Shown here piece by piece: positions 24,067 through 36,686 of a stretch of DNA of 64,000 bases (position 1 is the stretch's first letter; each line of letters starts with the position of its first letter). The position numbers and the translations under genes are program-made. This stretch comes from Globodera rostochiensis (Eukaryota; Nematoda; Chromadorea; Rhabditida; Heteroderidae): the NCBI GenBank assembly GCA_018350325.1, contig JAEVLN010000011.1, positions 628,823 to 692,822 of the forward strand, in the 5' to 3' direction. The notes beneath the pieces are model-generated. The model was not told the origin of the DNA. It searched no databases and saw nothing but the letters and a program-made list of their open reading frames with translations.

Positions 24067-24082
24067 ACTTCTGGGAGTGAGG
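24067..24082 (+). CDS. candidate 16-nt microexon
   Basis: Plus strand: TTTTTTCATCTCCTCAG (excellent acceptor), then ACTTCTGGGAGTGAGG and GTTTAA. Phase 0 reads T-S-G-S-E. The donor is poor, so the exon could extend. Confidence 0.25.
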
Positions 24083-25951
24083 GTTTAATTAGACGGACGT
24101 CGTTGTTTCTTTTTAACCTTGCTTAATAAACTATATTTTAAAAGATAATAATGATTAATTTTTTTAAATCAATTGGGTGCAATAATTTATTTGAGGCTTT
24201 GTTCAAAGAGAAGAAAAAAAGAGTCTTTCATTCGAATTTTTATTATATTGCAATTTAATATTTGTGTTTATTTGATTGTGGTGGTTTACTTGTAGCCGTG
24301 ACAAATATAATTAATTTTTTTATAAATTAATCGGATTATTAGGATTTGTGGAATTTTCTGAGTAGATAACTCTTCAAAGCTACTTTTAAAGTGTTTATTA
24401 ATACTCAAGATATTTCATTTCCGATTTTTTAAATTTGCCATATAAATTTTACATATATTGAAAACTTCCAAAATTGCAATTAACATTTAAACCCCATACT
24501 GTGGAATCTATGCAAAATGCTGTGTAAATGTTATTTAATAAATAAATATATATTTTAATAGTTAGTGGTTTATTGTATCTTATGTGATTTGAGCTGTAAA
24601 ACAAAATGTTTATATTTCTTTAATAAAATTTACTAATCGCCACTATTTTTTAATAGCTTTAAAAAAAAATTTAAATTTTTTATTTATAATCGTTATTCGT
24701 TGTTTTATCAATTTAACATTAATTTATTTATCTTAAATAAATTGAAAAGCGGACAGCATATTTTAATATAACTTTCAGCTTAACTGGTAAGTCCTTTATT
24801 GCATCACTAAATTATTATATCATATTACAATTTTATGTTTTAAATTTTTTGCCAACATATTTTATTTTATCAATTTTTTAAAACAGCTTCTTTATAGCTG
24901 AACGCTTTATTAATATCCTTGGCAAAAGCCACATATCAAGTTTTAAATTATTAATGTAAAAAACATCGTTGAGAATAAAACATGGCTAAAAGGGATTTAA
25001 AGCTAAAATTGCCTTGTACATTCGAAATAACATTTTTTAGACTTAGCATAGAATTATTATGTCATTTATTTTCTTTTTACGTAATAAAAACATAATATCA
25101 AATTGATCAATTTTTAAGAATACCTATTTTTATATTGGTTTTAATTTATTTTATTTTATTTTTTTTAGGATTGTATTTTTTTATTTTAAACGTTATTTGA
25201 AAATTCATATAAAAATATATTTTTGTTTTTTAATCGTTTTGGTGTCTAAATTGAGTTTTTGACGCAAAATAAATGATTAGGCTGGCATTTTATTTTGTCA
25301 TTTCACTCAAAATCAAAAATAACTATATGTTTTAAAAAAATTTAATTTTATATCTTTAGTTTTATTTTGGACAAACCGGTGTTAAAAAATGTATAAGTTT
25401 TAACATCCTTTTAGCTGGTTTTTAAGCAAATGATTTTTTTGTTATCGTGTCGTGGCTGTTATTTCATTTATATTAGACATTTAATTTTTATTAGTCCTTT
25501 TCAAACTGGGTCCAGTCTGCTTTTATCATATTATTTTTTTTAATAAGGTGTAAAGATTTAAAATAATAAGGCTGCAAAAGGTAATTAATTTTTTACAAAA
25601 ATTCATTGGTTATCATGATCATCCGAACCAATGTGATAATTCGGGAAACGAGAACATAATCGCTATCATTCTTTTAAACCTGCTCGTTTAAGTTAGATCT
25701 CTTTATTTTATCTTGCTTAAAATTATCTCATTTTGGAAATTCTACTTTTTATTGTTTTGTTTTTAGTTTAAGTTATGATATGTTATGGTTAAAATTTAGT
25801 TTTTTTATTCTTGATTTGATTTTTGATAACCTATTCGACTAGTTCTTTTTAAGACTATCAATCATAAGAAAATTAGAATTTTTTTTATTAAGCCTATTCC
25901 AAAGCAGTCCGTCCTTAATATGGGAATGTAATATTTACATAATGTGAAAAA

Positions 25952-26062
25952 ATGACCGCCGTTGTTCAGTTCCGTGAGAGACCAGTTCTTCTTTCAGTGT
26001 CGCGGACGCTGAACGGGAACCGTCTCTCAGTGACAAAGAACTTTATTTATTTTTATTTTTGA
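25952..26062 (+). CDS. 36-codon ATG frame / candidate exon in inverted repeat 2 (right copy)
   Basis: Plus-strand counterpart of 6418-6528, with the same acceptor-like CTTCTTTCAG before 25998 and donor-like GTGACA after 26029. Because it is on + in a T-rich domain and its twin is on minus in an A-rich domain, both follow the rule that islands sit on the T-rich strand. Product unknown. Confidence 0.35.
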   Translation: MTAVVQFRERPVLLSVSRTLNGNRLSVTKNFIYFYF

Positions 26063-26745
26063 TAGTTATGAAAATATTTTTGTTTTTATAATTTTAATGG
26101 AGCTTTGGTTGCAATAATGTTTTTTATTATATCAGAATTGGTATTTGCTTAAAATATTTCTTTGATTTATAATCATTATTTATTTTATATATAATCACGA
26201 TAAACTTTTATTTTAGGATCAAATTGAATTTTTATTATGCATCAGCTTTTATTAATCTTTATAATTATTTTTGTTTCCTTAGTTAATTTAATATTTTTGC
26301 ACGAAGTACAGTTGATTCATTTCTTAGACTGTTTTCAAAGTAAATTCATGATTTTAGAGTTTTTTAGATTAAATGCATTAATTCATTCAACATTCCTTTA
26401 AATAAAAAACTTAATTAAGCTTCAAAAGCTTTCAATAAATTATTTAATTTTTTCCATCTTTAGTATATTCTACTCCAATTTGTGTTTTAAATTAGCATTT
26501 TATTTAAGTTAATGAGATTATTTTTAATAATTTGTTAAGCAATAAAACGATATAATTTTAGGATTAGGATTTAAACGAGGCTAAATCTTCTTTCTTCAAC
26601 GAAGATTTTCAACTTTTATAGTGAAGGGGGCAAAATATTTCAAAAAGTAAATTTAAAAAAAGAAGCAAAAAATCAAATGAATTGTCTGTGTTTATTGGAA
26701 GAAATGAATGCCCATTGACTGAAACTAAAAATGCTGTGCACCTTT

Positions 26746-26761
26746 CCCCCCCCCCCCCCCC
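26746..26761 (-). repeat. C tract (16)
   Basis: Sixteen C at the position of the 10-base G tract of the left inverted-repeat arm (5724). Confidence 0.95.
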
Positions 26762-29700
26762 TTCCCGAGAAAATCGATAAATTGGTTCTAATCAATCAGC
26801 CAATTTTGCACAAAATGGTTAATAGGTAAATGCTTAAAATAAAATAAAATCTCAAAATGCTTGGCAGAATACCAATAAAAAAAAAATAATTTGGTAGTGA
26901 TGGTTAGCGGCGTGAAAATTCTTAAAAAGTTTTAACACGTAAAGTTATATTATAATATTTTTATTTTTGAGGATTTATTTTTGATAGTTTATACTCATTA
27001 ACAAAATATTGCAAAATTGTTATAAACTTTAGTCATTGCTAATTTACATTTATTCATTTTATTTTTTATTTTATAGTCATTTTAGAAATTCATAATTTTT
27101 ATTTTTTGTTTTAAAATTTGTTAATAACTAATTACGTTTCATTTGGCGGTTAAGAAGTTTTATTGTTGATCTTCATTTTTGACATTTTTGTTAGCAAAAT
27201 GTGTGGTTCTCACTTTCGTAGTCGGCCCTTTTAAATATTTTATTTTATAGGAACTTTGAAAATCAAAATACTTTTTTGAATTTTTTTGTCTTTTTTATGT
27301 TGAATGCATTCAAATAACATTTTTTGTATTTTCAATTGTTATTAATTGATGCTATGCTGCACAGCAAATTAGCTATAAAAATGTAAAATATTTTGCGTTT
27401 TTCAATTATATAAATTATTATTTGTTTTTTAAAATTTAATGCTACCATTTTTATACATTTTATTTTAAAAGCATTTTTTTATTACACCTAATTGCATCTT
27501 TGAGGACGATAAGACTTTCTTTCTTTGATAAGTTCATTTAGCGTGACGATTTGAATAATATGAAATATATTTTTAATTATGTCACAAATCAATAAAATAA
27601 ATATTGTTTTCGTTAAACGAAAAGATGTTTTTTTTTTAAATTTACAAATAGACAATTTCGGATAAAGATGCTGTTATATTTTATTAATGATTTACTACTA
27701 TTTGATATTCTGATAACTTTTTTTAATTTGCTGTAGCTAAATATTTTGAAAAATTGTTTATTTTTAAAAGAATTTCAATGTAATATTTTTAATATACAGA
27801 ATTTTTTTGAGTGTTTGCTGTAATTTAAAGTGTATGAGTTTGCAATTTTTCATTATGAATATTTTTAGTTAATATTAATTGATTTTAAAATAATGTCTCT
27901 ATTTAAGAAATCTTAATATCTTTTAATATATTTCTTGTTAATTTGCTTTAAAGTGAATTTATGACAGTATAAATTGAGCTTGTTAAATTGTTCAATGCCG
28001 GAGTCATCCGTCCTACGTAGCATTTTGTATAATTGGAATAAACAACTTGAATTAGAGAAATTTTGTCTTAAAGTTTAAAAATTTTGTTTTTATATTTGGG
28101 TCTTAATAATTTTAAATTAATTTTTAAAAATGATGTACAATTGTGCATCTTGTTTTTGACTTAAAAACAAACACCAACCTTAGATTTGTATTAATATTTA
28201 TGTATTATTGTGATTAAAATGATCCTAAATTTTTACTTTTATCGTTGAATGTAAATTGACATTTATTTTTTATGTTTAACATTTTATTTATTTAAAGGCT
28301 AAACAGTCAAATTTTCTCCCTCAAAATTATTACCGCATAATGCACAAACAATTTTCGTTAAATAATTTCAATGTATTCCTGTCTGTTTATATAAGACTTA
28401 TTAATAAGTTAAACAAAGAGTATACTTGTCTTTCTGCTATTCCTGGTTGCAGAGTCGCCATGTCTCGTCCGTCAAAAATTTAAATATAAATAAATCACAA
28501 ACAAAATTAAAACAGTTGTTTTTGGCATTCTTGGTTTTTGAATGCAAAATGTATTCAATAAAAAATGTTATAAAAATTTAATAAAATCTAGCTTTTCATA
28601 AACATTGCTAAACATATAAACTTTAAAATGAAAATTTAATTTTTTATTTATTTATAAATAAAAATCTTTTGTGATTAAATTAATTTCTTATTTATTTTCA
28701 ACTTTTTAAAAATATTTTTTGGCCGTTTAAACACAGATAACTCGTTCAGCTACCATTTATTTTTAGCACATGTTGTTGAGATTATTATGGCCTCCTCAAA
28801 AAACCGCTACTAAAAGAAAAATTTATTGTTTCTGGTTAAATTAAGTTCTAATACTAGATTGTGTGGATGATCGCAACCGATGCTTTCTTTGATGGCCAGC
28901 TGTTTTGATGCAGGAATTTTATTACTTAAAATATGAATTATTCTAAGAACATTTTTTGTTGATCGTTTGGCTTCTTATTTTTAAAACCAATGTAATTGAA
29001 TAAAAATTTTAATTGGATTTAAAATTATTTTACTGTTTTGTTAAAAGAATATTCATTCAGCTTGAAGTAAGGGGTTTGTAAATTATGTTTTATCTTACTT
29101 TACACAGCAATGTTTATGAGTATAGAAATCTTTGTCAATTTTATAATAATTTATAAAGTTTAAATTTACAATTCATAGTTCATTAAGATTAAGATTATGT
29201 ATTCGAGAGTTCATTGCAAGACCTTTAAATAATTATGTTTTTTTTTGCAGAGATAAAATTAACGCCTTCTTAACACAATTTTAATAAAAGAATAATAATG
29301 TCTTTCGATTTAATTATCAATGATTTTTAAACAAAATTTAATTGTTTCTTTAAATTTATATTTTTATGTTGAACCTCTGTTTCATTAGATCATTGTTCTA
29401 ACAAAGTGTTTAAAATCAAATTGATAGGCGCCTTTTAAAATAAAAAATAGCACATAACAATAGTCGAAAAAAAGTAACAAATAAAATAATAAAATCGTAA
29501 CAAAAAAAACATTTCGAAAAATGAACTAATGCCCAACGTATTTCTCCGAAACGAAAAAACATCGAGGCACTTATTTATGTATACTTTTTCTATTATTAAA
29601 ACCAAGTCCAAGTTTTGCAAGCCTATTTTGTTCGAGTATTGTTATAGGAGGCGTGGCTATCATTCTTTAAATAAAACTAATAATAGCACGCCTAATTTGT

Positions 29701-29980
29701 GGGCGATTTATATTAAATAAACAAAAAAAATTTTATTACGGCGTAAAAAATTATAAATAATATTATTTAAAAAGAAACAGTAATAGGTCTGATTTTGTCC
29801 AATACTTTTCATTATTTTTTTGATAATGAAATTTTTTTTGTATTTTAAATCTTATTATATTTATTATTTATTCCTTGTAAGAATTACGCATACGTCAAGA
29901 ATGTTTTTATCACCAAATTTTATATGCGTTTTAAGCGCGTAGGGCCGCGCATGAGAGTTGCTGGCGTATACGTAGTTTCT

Positions 29981-29993
29981 GGGGGGGGGGGGG
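29981..29993 (+). repeat. G tract (13)
   Basis: Thirteen G within a GC-richer patch (29940-30050) that is otherwise unassigned. Confidence 0.95.
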
Positions 29994-31590
29994 ACTCTTC
30001 ATCTGACTCAACCAATCTTAGCGGTATCGGCGTCGTGGATATTGCATTGATATAATTAGTTCTGGGTTGGTTTAATTTTAAAATTTTCAAGAAAATTTAA
30101 TTCTTATTGATTAAAGCTTTACTTTCAAGTTTCAGTCTTTGACCAATCACAAATTGTTACTTATAGATTTATTACATTGAATATATTTACAAAAAATTTC
30201 GTTGTATATCTAGTGAATTTTCAATAATAAAAAATCAATACTTTTATAAATAAATATTACTTCATTTATTCTTCATATTAACATTGAGCATTGAGATTGA
30301 AAATGTGTATTTTTTTGGCATGCAGAAATTTTGTGTTAATTATTATATTTTATAATGAATTTATTTTTAATTGGCACAAAACACGACGCCATCCTGCTTA
30401 ATTAGTTCGCCGCATCTTCTCCTGTTAGGTAAACAAATAATAGAAATATAATCGCACTAAAAGTGATAAAATTAAGCATGTTTAATTTTAACAGATAAAT
30501 ATAAAATGCTGTAGTTTTGATTAATTATTCCTTCAGTTGTTTTAATCAATCAACTTTTTATCTTTAAGAAATAAAAATTATTTAACAATCATTACATCCT
30601 TGAGTGGGTTTTTAATGCTTTCTCTTATTTAACTCTTTGTAATGATTTTATGAAGAAAGGTGTAAAAGCCCCAATTTTGTTTACTTTTGATTTGCATATA
30701 TAAAAAAAATAATTATTGTTTCTATTAAATATAATCACTAATTATTTAAAAAACAAATGTTTTATTTCTTAATGGCGTTATATTATCTACATAATAATAT
30801 TAAAAGTTAAATTAACGCTATTTTTGGCATTAGAAATAATTTATAATATCGGTAGAAATGTTGTTTTAGTTATAATTATTTTTGTAGTACAAATATTGAG
30901 CGTTTATTTGTCACTATAACTAAGCTTATGTTGTAGTTTGTATTTTTTATTAATGTGATCACAAAATATAGACCTCATTAAAATTTTACTGATTTCTTCC
31001 AAGCGAATGGAGTCAAACGCCTTAAATAGAGTTTTCCTTTTACCCCTATCATTAAATTGGCATAGCACACTTGGAGAATTCGTAGCTTATTTTTATCTTT
31101 CCTTCATTGATTTTCGTACACTGGTACATTTATTAAAATCATTTTCGAGGAAGCAACTGCGCATTTAATACTTTTATTTTTTTCAGACTTTATAATTGTT
31201 TTCGTTTTAAACACATTTATTAGGTTGGTAGAAGATATATGCTTGCGCACTTTTTTTTTGTAAATTAAATAGGTTTTATTTACTATTAAACTTATTACCC
31301 TTCCTTATATATAACAAAGATTCACTAAAATAAGAAAACAAATAACCAAAATGCTTTAAAAAAACTCTGTACGCGATTAAAATAAACATTTATGTGTAAA
31401 TATCTTCTAATATAATTAAAATAGAAAATAACTTATTTATTTTATTATTACATATACAATCTTAAAAAATATATCATTTCCTGATATGTTCGAAAGGCTT
31501 GGTTTTTTATATAATTAAAAAATGATTATTTTAAAAAAAATTACATTGAAATATTCCATAACTTTAAATTCTAATAATCTAATAATTATA

Positions 31591-32030
31591 GCATTGATGT
31601 CCAAATTACTCTCGCCGCCTGATTCTCTTTTTTAGTGCACTATTTCTTCAAAAAACAAAATTCAAAAAATTAAACTAAAACAATTTTTATATGGGGTGCA
31701 TTGATGTCCAAATTACTCTCGCCGCCTGACTCTCTCTTTCTAGCGCACTATTTCTTCAAAAAATAAAATGTTCAAAAATTAAACTAAAACAATTTTTAGA
31801 TATGGTGCGTTGGTCCAAATTACTCTCACCGCCTAACTCTCTCTTTTTAGCGCGCTATTTCTTCAAAAAACAAAATTCAAAAAATTAAACTAAAACAATT
31901 TTTAGATGGGGTGCGTTGGTCCAAATTACTCTAACCGTCTGACTCTCTCTCTTTAGCACGCTATTTCTTCAAAAAATAAAATGTTCAAAAAAGTAAACTA
32001 CAATAAAACAATTTTTAGATTGGGTGTGTT
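31591..32030 (+). repeat. satellite array A, four units of 105-116 bp
   Basis: Units start at 31591, 31698, 31807 and 31912, with a partial fifth after 32024. Each contains CCAAATTACTCTC-CCGCC, a CTCTCTCTTTTTAG-like tract and CACTATTTCTTCAAAAAA. Copies differ by substitutions and small indels. The same family occurs in reverse orientation at 45086-46103. Confidence 0.95.
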
Positions 32031-33464
32031 GATTTGTCGAAATGTAATAATAATTTTACACTATTTTACTCGAAACCCCATTATAATTGTTTTAATACTA
32101 AAATTCCCGAAAATAAAAGAAACATAAATCGACCCTGCTCAAGTTAAAAAATTTTAAATTCGTAAGTTAAATTCAAAAAAACATTTTTAAAAGCCAAGAA
32201 CTGTTTTTTGTTGGATTTAAAAATTATTTTTTATTTTTATCTATAATGATTGTTTAAATTAATAAAATAAAAATCCATAAATCGGAAATTAAATAAATAT
32301 CGTAGTTTCGCTTGTTACGAATAATAAATTTCATTAACATCAAAAAAAAGACGCCAATGATAATTAATTACATTTTTTATTATGGTTGGAACTGATGAAA
32401 ATATGTTCGAGCGCCGACATACTTAAGCGCATACTGGATGTGGCAGTTTCAAATCAAAAACTGGTTGGTATAAATGTGGAGAAATTATGAAAATATTAAA
32501 TAAAATTGCGATTATCAGGCTAAAATTTTTTATAATTAATAAAAGTCTTTTAATAGATATCATCATTAAAATCAAAAAACAGAGAGAAATGTAAACAATA
32601 CAATAAAATTGCGATTAATAAAATACATAATCTGTTTTTAAATAAGAAACGCCATGGAGATGGAAGAAATCAATTTAGTTCGCACAGGAAATAACAAAAT
32701 TAAGAGACAAATGAAAAAAATGAAAAACAAACATATTTCTTGAGTTAACACTTAAATTAAAAGTAAAAATGAATAATTTAATTGCAGAAAGGTATGAATG
32801 TTAAATTAATTTTTTTTTTTCAAATATAATTTCGAAACTATTTAAAATTAAAGCCAGTTATTTAAAAGTGTATTCAACACATTTCTTTATGCTAATAAAA
32901 TGTTAAATTGCATGACCTAATAAATTGAGTTTTTTAATTTATTTAAAATTGCATATTTGTTTATTAATAATCTAAAAGAAAGCCGAAGTCCAGTCAAATT
33001 GCATTGGTGCTAAAATTAAATAATTTAATATATAACAAATAAACTTATTTCAAAATATTTGAAATTAAAATATAAATATAATGATTAAATATATTTTTAA
33101 AAGTACAGTTTAAAACAACTTAATATGTAGAATGCCAACCAATTCAATTCAATAACCTTCATTAATGAATTGATTTCATGTGGGACTCTATTAAAGTTAA
33201 ATAAAATTTTAATTTTTGTTAAAGTCATTTTGTTTGTTTTTTATTTTATTTAAATGTTGAAGAAAGTTATGCTCTTATTTTTATTTTTGGGTCGTACCAT
33301 TTAAACAAATTTTATAATCATCCGTTTGAGAAACCTTGCGCAATAAATATGAGACGAGCTTATATAAATTAAAATTACTTTTGCTAATAAAATAAATTTT
33401 ATTTGTACTCAAAAACAATGCTCGTATTCTGACGTGAATCGGAAGATTTTGTCGAAGTGAGCAT

Positions 33465-33578
33465 AATTCATTTGCTTCTTTAAATAATTTGTTTATTTGA
33501 TTTGGTTTTTCGAGTCCTCCGAGCCATGTTTTTACAAAATAATCGAGAAAACGCGTGGAATTAAAAATTAAATGTTAC
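33465..33578 (+). repeat. inverted repeat 3, left arm
   Basis: About 113 bp matching the reverse complement of 36575-36686, including GCCATGTTTTTACAAAATAA and TTTTTCGAGTCC-CCG. It lies close to the left edge of a T-rich block whose right edge carries the partner. Confidence 0.85.
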
Positions 33579-34735
33579 TTATTTGTAATATTTCCTTGTT
33601 TATTTCTCTAACAAACATTTATTAATTCCTTTCAGCAATTTTTTTTTTGCTAGTTTACAAATTTTCTATCATTTAATTAATTTTCAGTTTTATTTATACC
33701 CAAATTTAAATATTTTTATGGATTTTCATTTAAAACAAATCATAAGTTTATTTTATTCAAACATTTATCCTGTTTTAGTTTTCTAAATAAATTGACTTGC
33801 AGATATTTTTTGATATTTAATTTCATAGATTTTTCTATTTTTTAATATTGTACCATTAAATTTAATTTTTCCAAATTTCTCCGGTAAACTGGTCGAAGTA
33901 TTATTCTGCGTTTGATTGTGGTTTGACTTGTGCTGACCAAACTAAGATTGACTCATTCAGCAAAAATGTACCCTTAGATCAATCCAAAATTTTTTCATTT
34001 ATTGATAGTTATTTAAAAAATTTAAACATATGAAAAAGTCCATTTTGAATTGTAAAATTATAATATTCAATATATATATTTTTTATAAATTACTTGTATT
34101 TCGTATTTATGGATAAAATGTTAGATAATATTTTCTAATTAATCTTGGTCTTAATGATTGTAGTTGATAATTTATAAATTTTCGTCGGGTCCGAAGCCCA
34201 TTTATCGTCAACTTATCGGAAGAGTGTGCTATTTAAACATGATAAACTCCAGAGCTATAAATCACACAAAAATTATACGTCTAATAAATCGCTTTTTATC
34301 ACAATTTATTTAATGCCCTTTAACTATATATTTTTTATTACCTTTTTGTGTAAATTATTTGTGTAAATTATTAAAATCATTTATTTGATCACAGTAGCTT
34401 TGTTTTAATATAGGTAGGCGACGTAAATATCAAAGTGGTTCTTATTTCTACTTTATTCTTTCGGCTGTAATATTTCTTAGAGAACGTTCATTATATTTGG
34501 AAGTTATTTTTTTTAATTTGAAAATGAAGTCTTCAGTATCAATTTTAATTTAAAATAATTTATTTTACTTTTAAAAAAACAATTTTTCGATTATTTTGGA
34601 AAATTATTTTATCTTCTCTTATCTTACAAATTAACATATTTATTTCAATATTTTATTTTTAATATTGTTTTATGGCGCATGAGCCATTGAATTAATTAAT
34701 CTCTGTTGAAAAATAGTAACCCGCTCTGGTTGTAA

Positions 34736-34750
34736 CCCCCCCCCCCCCCC
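34736..34750 (-). repeat. C tract (15)
   Basis: Fifteen C followed by TCCCC, about 90 bp before the start codon of the broken helix-turn-helix gene. Confidence 0.95.
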
Positions 34751-34842
34751 TCCCCAAGCCGTGAGTTTTAAAATTAAGTACTAATTTTTTTTCGTCATAC
34801 CATTTAGGTCCGTATAAAATTTAGCGCTTTGCTAATAAACAA

Positions 34843-35060
34843 ATGAGAGACGAAGATTTTAATGAGGAGTTAGTACAACAGGGTGATAATATCTCAAAAA
34901 AAAACGTCGCATTTTTATAATTGACAGAAAATTGGAAATCGTCAACTTCATCAAATCCTATTCAATTAAGTAAACAAGGCAGCGGTTTAAAAGTGATCGT
35001 CTGAACATCCGAGAATGGCAAAAGGAAGAGCCAAAACTATTCTCTTTGAGGGGAAAAATA
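34843..35060 (+). pseudogene. Pipsqueak/Brinker/CENP-B-type helix-turn-helix fragment, broken
   Basis: An ATG at 34843 begins M-R-D-E-D-F-N-E-E-L-V-Q-Q-G-D-N-I-S-K-K, then a run of nine A where the frame shifts. The next frame reads R-R-I-F-I-I-D-R-K-L-E-I-V-N-F-I-K-S-Y-S, meets a TAA, and resumes with S-D-R-L-N-I-R-E-W-Q-K-E-E-P-K-L-F-S-L. The KLEIVNF helix and the IREW-x-K-E-E motif are characteristic of the DNA-binding domain found in transposon-derived and Brinker-like proteins. No catalytic domain follows. Most likely the 5' end of a decayed transposase-related gene. Confidence 0.6.
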
Positions 35061-35192
35061 TTATTTATTTTTTATAACTTTGTATCTGTCAATGTAAGGG
35101 CTCAATATTCAAACAGTCGATTTAACATTCTATCAAAAAATCTTTCCCTAAACGACAAAAGGCAAGGTTTTTTGCATGACGTGTGTATAGGC

Positions 35193-35275
35193 CAATTTGG
35201 GGAACGTTGAACATTTTCAGAATTTTCTTGTCTGGGCCCATATTTGAGGAACGATGAGCATCTTCAGAATTTTTT
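35193..35275. repeat. two-copy ~49-bp tandem repeat
   Basis: GGGGAACGTTGAACATTTTCAGAATTTT is repeated as a GAGGAACGATGAGCATC version about 47-49 bp on. The minus strand is open across it in two frames, with the repeated peptide K-I-L-K-M-(L/F)-(I/N)-V-P-Q-I. May be a remnant of the same element as the helix-turn-helix fragment, but nothing is recognised. Confidence 0.5.
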
Positions 35276-36574
35276 GGGTAAATTCTGTTGCAGAACTCGA
35301 AAACTTATTGTGAGAAATTAGCATTAATTTTGTTCAATAGGGCATAATATAATTGTTTTTTTCAAATAATATTGTTTGTTTGCAATTTAAAAGCAGATTT
35401 ATTATTTTTAACGGTGCTGTCGCTTTATTTTTACTTATTTAAAATAATTCATTAAAAAGTTTAATTGGTCTATTTGAAAAAAATTGCATAAATGTTGAGA
35501 GCTTTTTGGTTTTAATAACCTAATCATTGTTTTCTTTGCAAAATTGTTAATGAATTGCTTAAGAGAGTTTTGATAAGATTATTTTTTCTTTTTGCACTTT
35601 TCTCCATTTACTTCAATAGTCCTTTATCCATTTTTTAGCATATAATAAATTTTTTACATTCTTTTTATTGTTGAGTAAACTTCCATTATAAAACATATGA
35701 ATAATTTTTAAATTGTTTTCATTACTATAGTGTAATATTGAAACCTTTTATAATATTTTTTGTATGCAGCCTTATAATACCTTATTTCTCTAAAAGCAGG
35801 GCTGCCAGAAATATATTTTACTTTCTTTTTATGTTTATATTTTTTAATTTATACTTATAGCAACGCATTTCATAAATAAATGTTTATTTAAACAATTTGG
35901 GCACAAATAGAACCCCCAGTGAGGTTGCTACGGCGATAGTCAATATTTAATCTTGTTTTTTTTATTAAAGATTTATTTTTATGAATTATTTTATTTTCTT
36001 TGAAATACTTTTTGTCGCTTTTTGATATATAAATGTTTTTCAATTAATTAACATAATACTCAATTAAAATTATTTTGTCGCATTATTTTATTAAATTTTA
36101 ACTTAGGTAAAATCTGTTCGACACATTTGGCGTACTGTTCCACAGCTTTGGAGTATACTTTGGAATTTATTCAAATAATATGATTTTAATGTACAAATTT
36201 AAAAATTAAAATTAATATTCCTCGACTTTGTATAAGTTTAGAAATTCCGTGTTAATATAGAAATTAAATCATTTTTTATTTAATAATATCTATTTATTTA
36301 AATTAATATATGCGAGTGTAACTTAGGCAAAAAATTTAACCAGAGTAAATTCATACAATTTTTTAAAAATTAAAATTATTTATTTTTTCTTATGCAATAA
36401 ATGTTTGAAACTGATTCTTTTAAAATTATTTGAGCAATTTATTTTAATTTGTTGATTATTCTTTTGAATATTATCAAATTTGGGTTTTAAATAAAAATAA
36501 TTATTTTAAATAAGCCTGTCCTTTAGGAACTCCAGTCGTAGGCTCTCCGACTAAACAAAATAATAATCAAGCAA

Positions 36575-36686
36575 TAACCTTTAATTTTTAATTTCTATCG
36601 TCTCTCGATTATTTTGTAAAAACATGGCCCGGTGGACTCGAAAAATAAACTCAAATAAACGAATTATTTAAAGAATCAAATGAATT
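36575..36686 (-). repeat. inverted repeat 3, right arm
   Basis: Reverse-complement partner of 33465-33578, lying exactly where the + strand returns from T-rich to A-rich. The pair is placed as expected if the intervening 3 kb once inverted by recombination between the arms. Confidence 0.85.

Larger units (their letters stand above)
25795..27622 (-). repeat. inverted repeat 2, right arm (~1.8 kb)
   Basis: Reverse-complement partner of 4725-6688. It has only one copy of the ~88-bp block that is doubled in the left arm, and about 170 bp of extra AT-rich sequence around 27310-27480. It lies in a T-rich domain while its partner lies in an A-rich one. It carries the 36-codon ATG frame at 25952-26062, matching the left-arm copy. 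Confidence 0.95.
22640..31300. other. T-rich (+ strand) gene-poor domain
   Basis: The + strand is T-over-A for most of this interval, with a local A-rich patch at about 29430-29760. It holds the open islands at 23.2-24.1 kb, the right arm of the 2-kb inverted repeat, a C tract at 26746 and a G tract at 29981. An acceptor-like pyrimidine tract ends at 28452, just before a small GC patch. The rest (24.1-25.8 kb, 27.7-31.3 kb) is plain AT-rich sequence. Confidence 0.65.

Noticed and set aside
29435..29720. Overlapping + and minus ORFs of 61-63 codons
   Set aside because: Antisense pair in an A-rich patch; neither peptide is convincing.
31591..32030. CRISPR-like array
   Set aside because: Units are contiguous ~107-bp satellite copies with no unique spacers, in a eukaryotic context.
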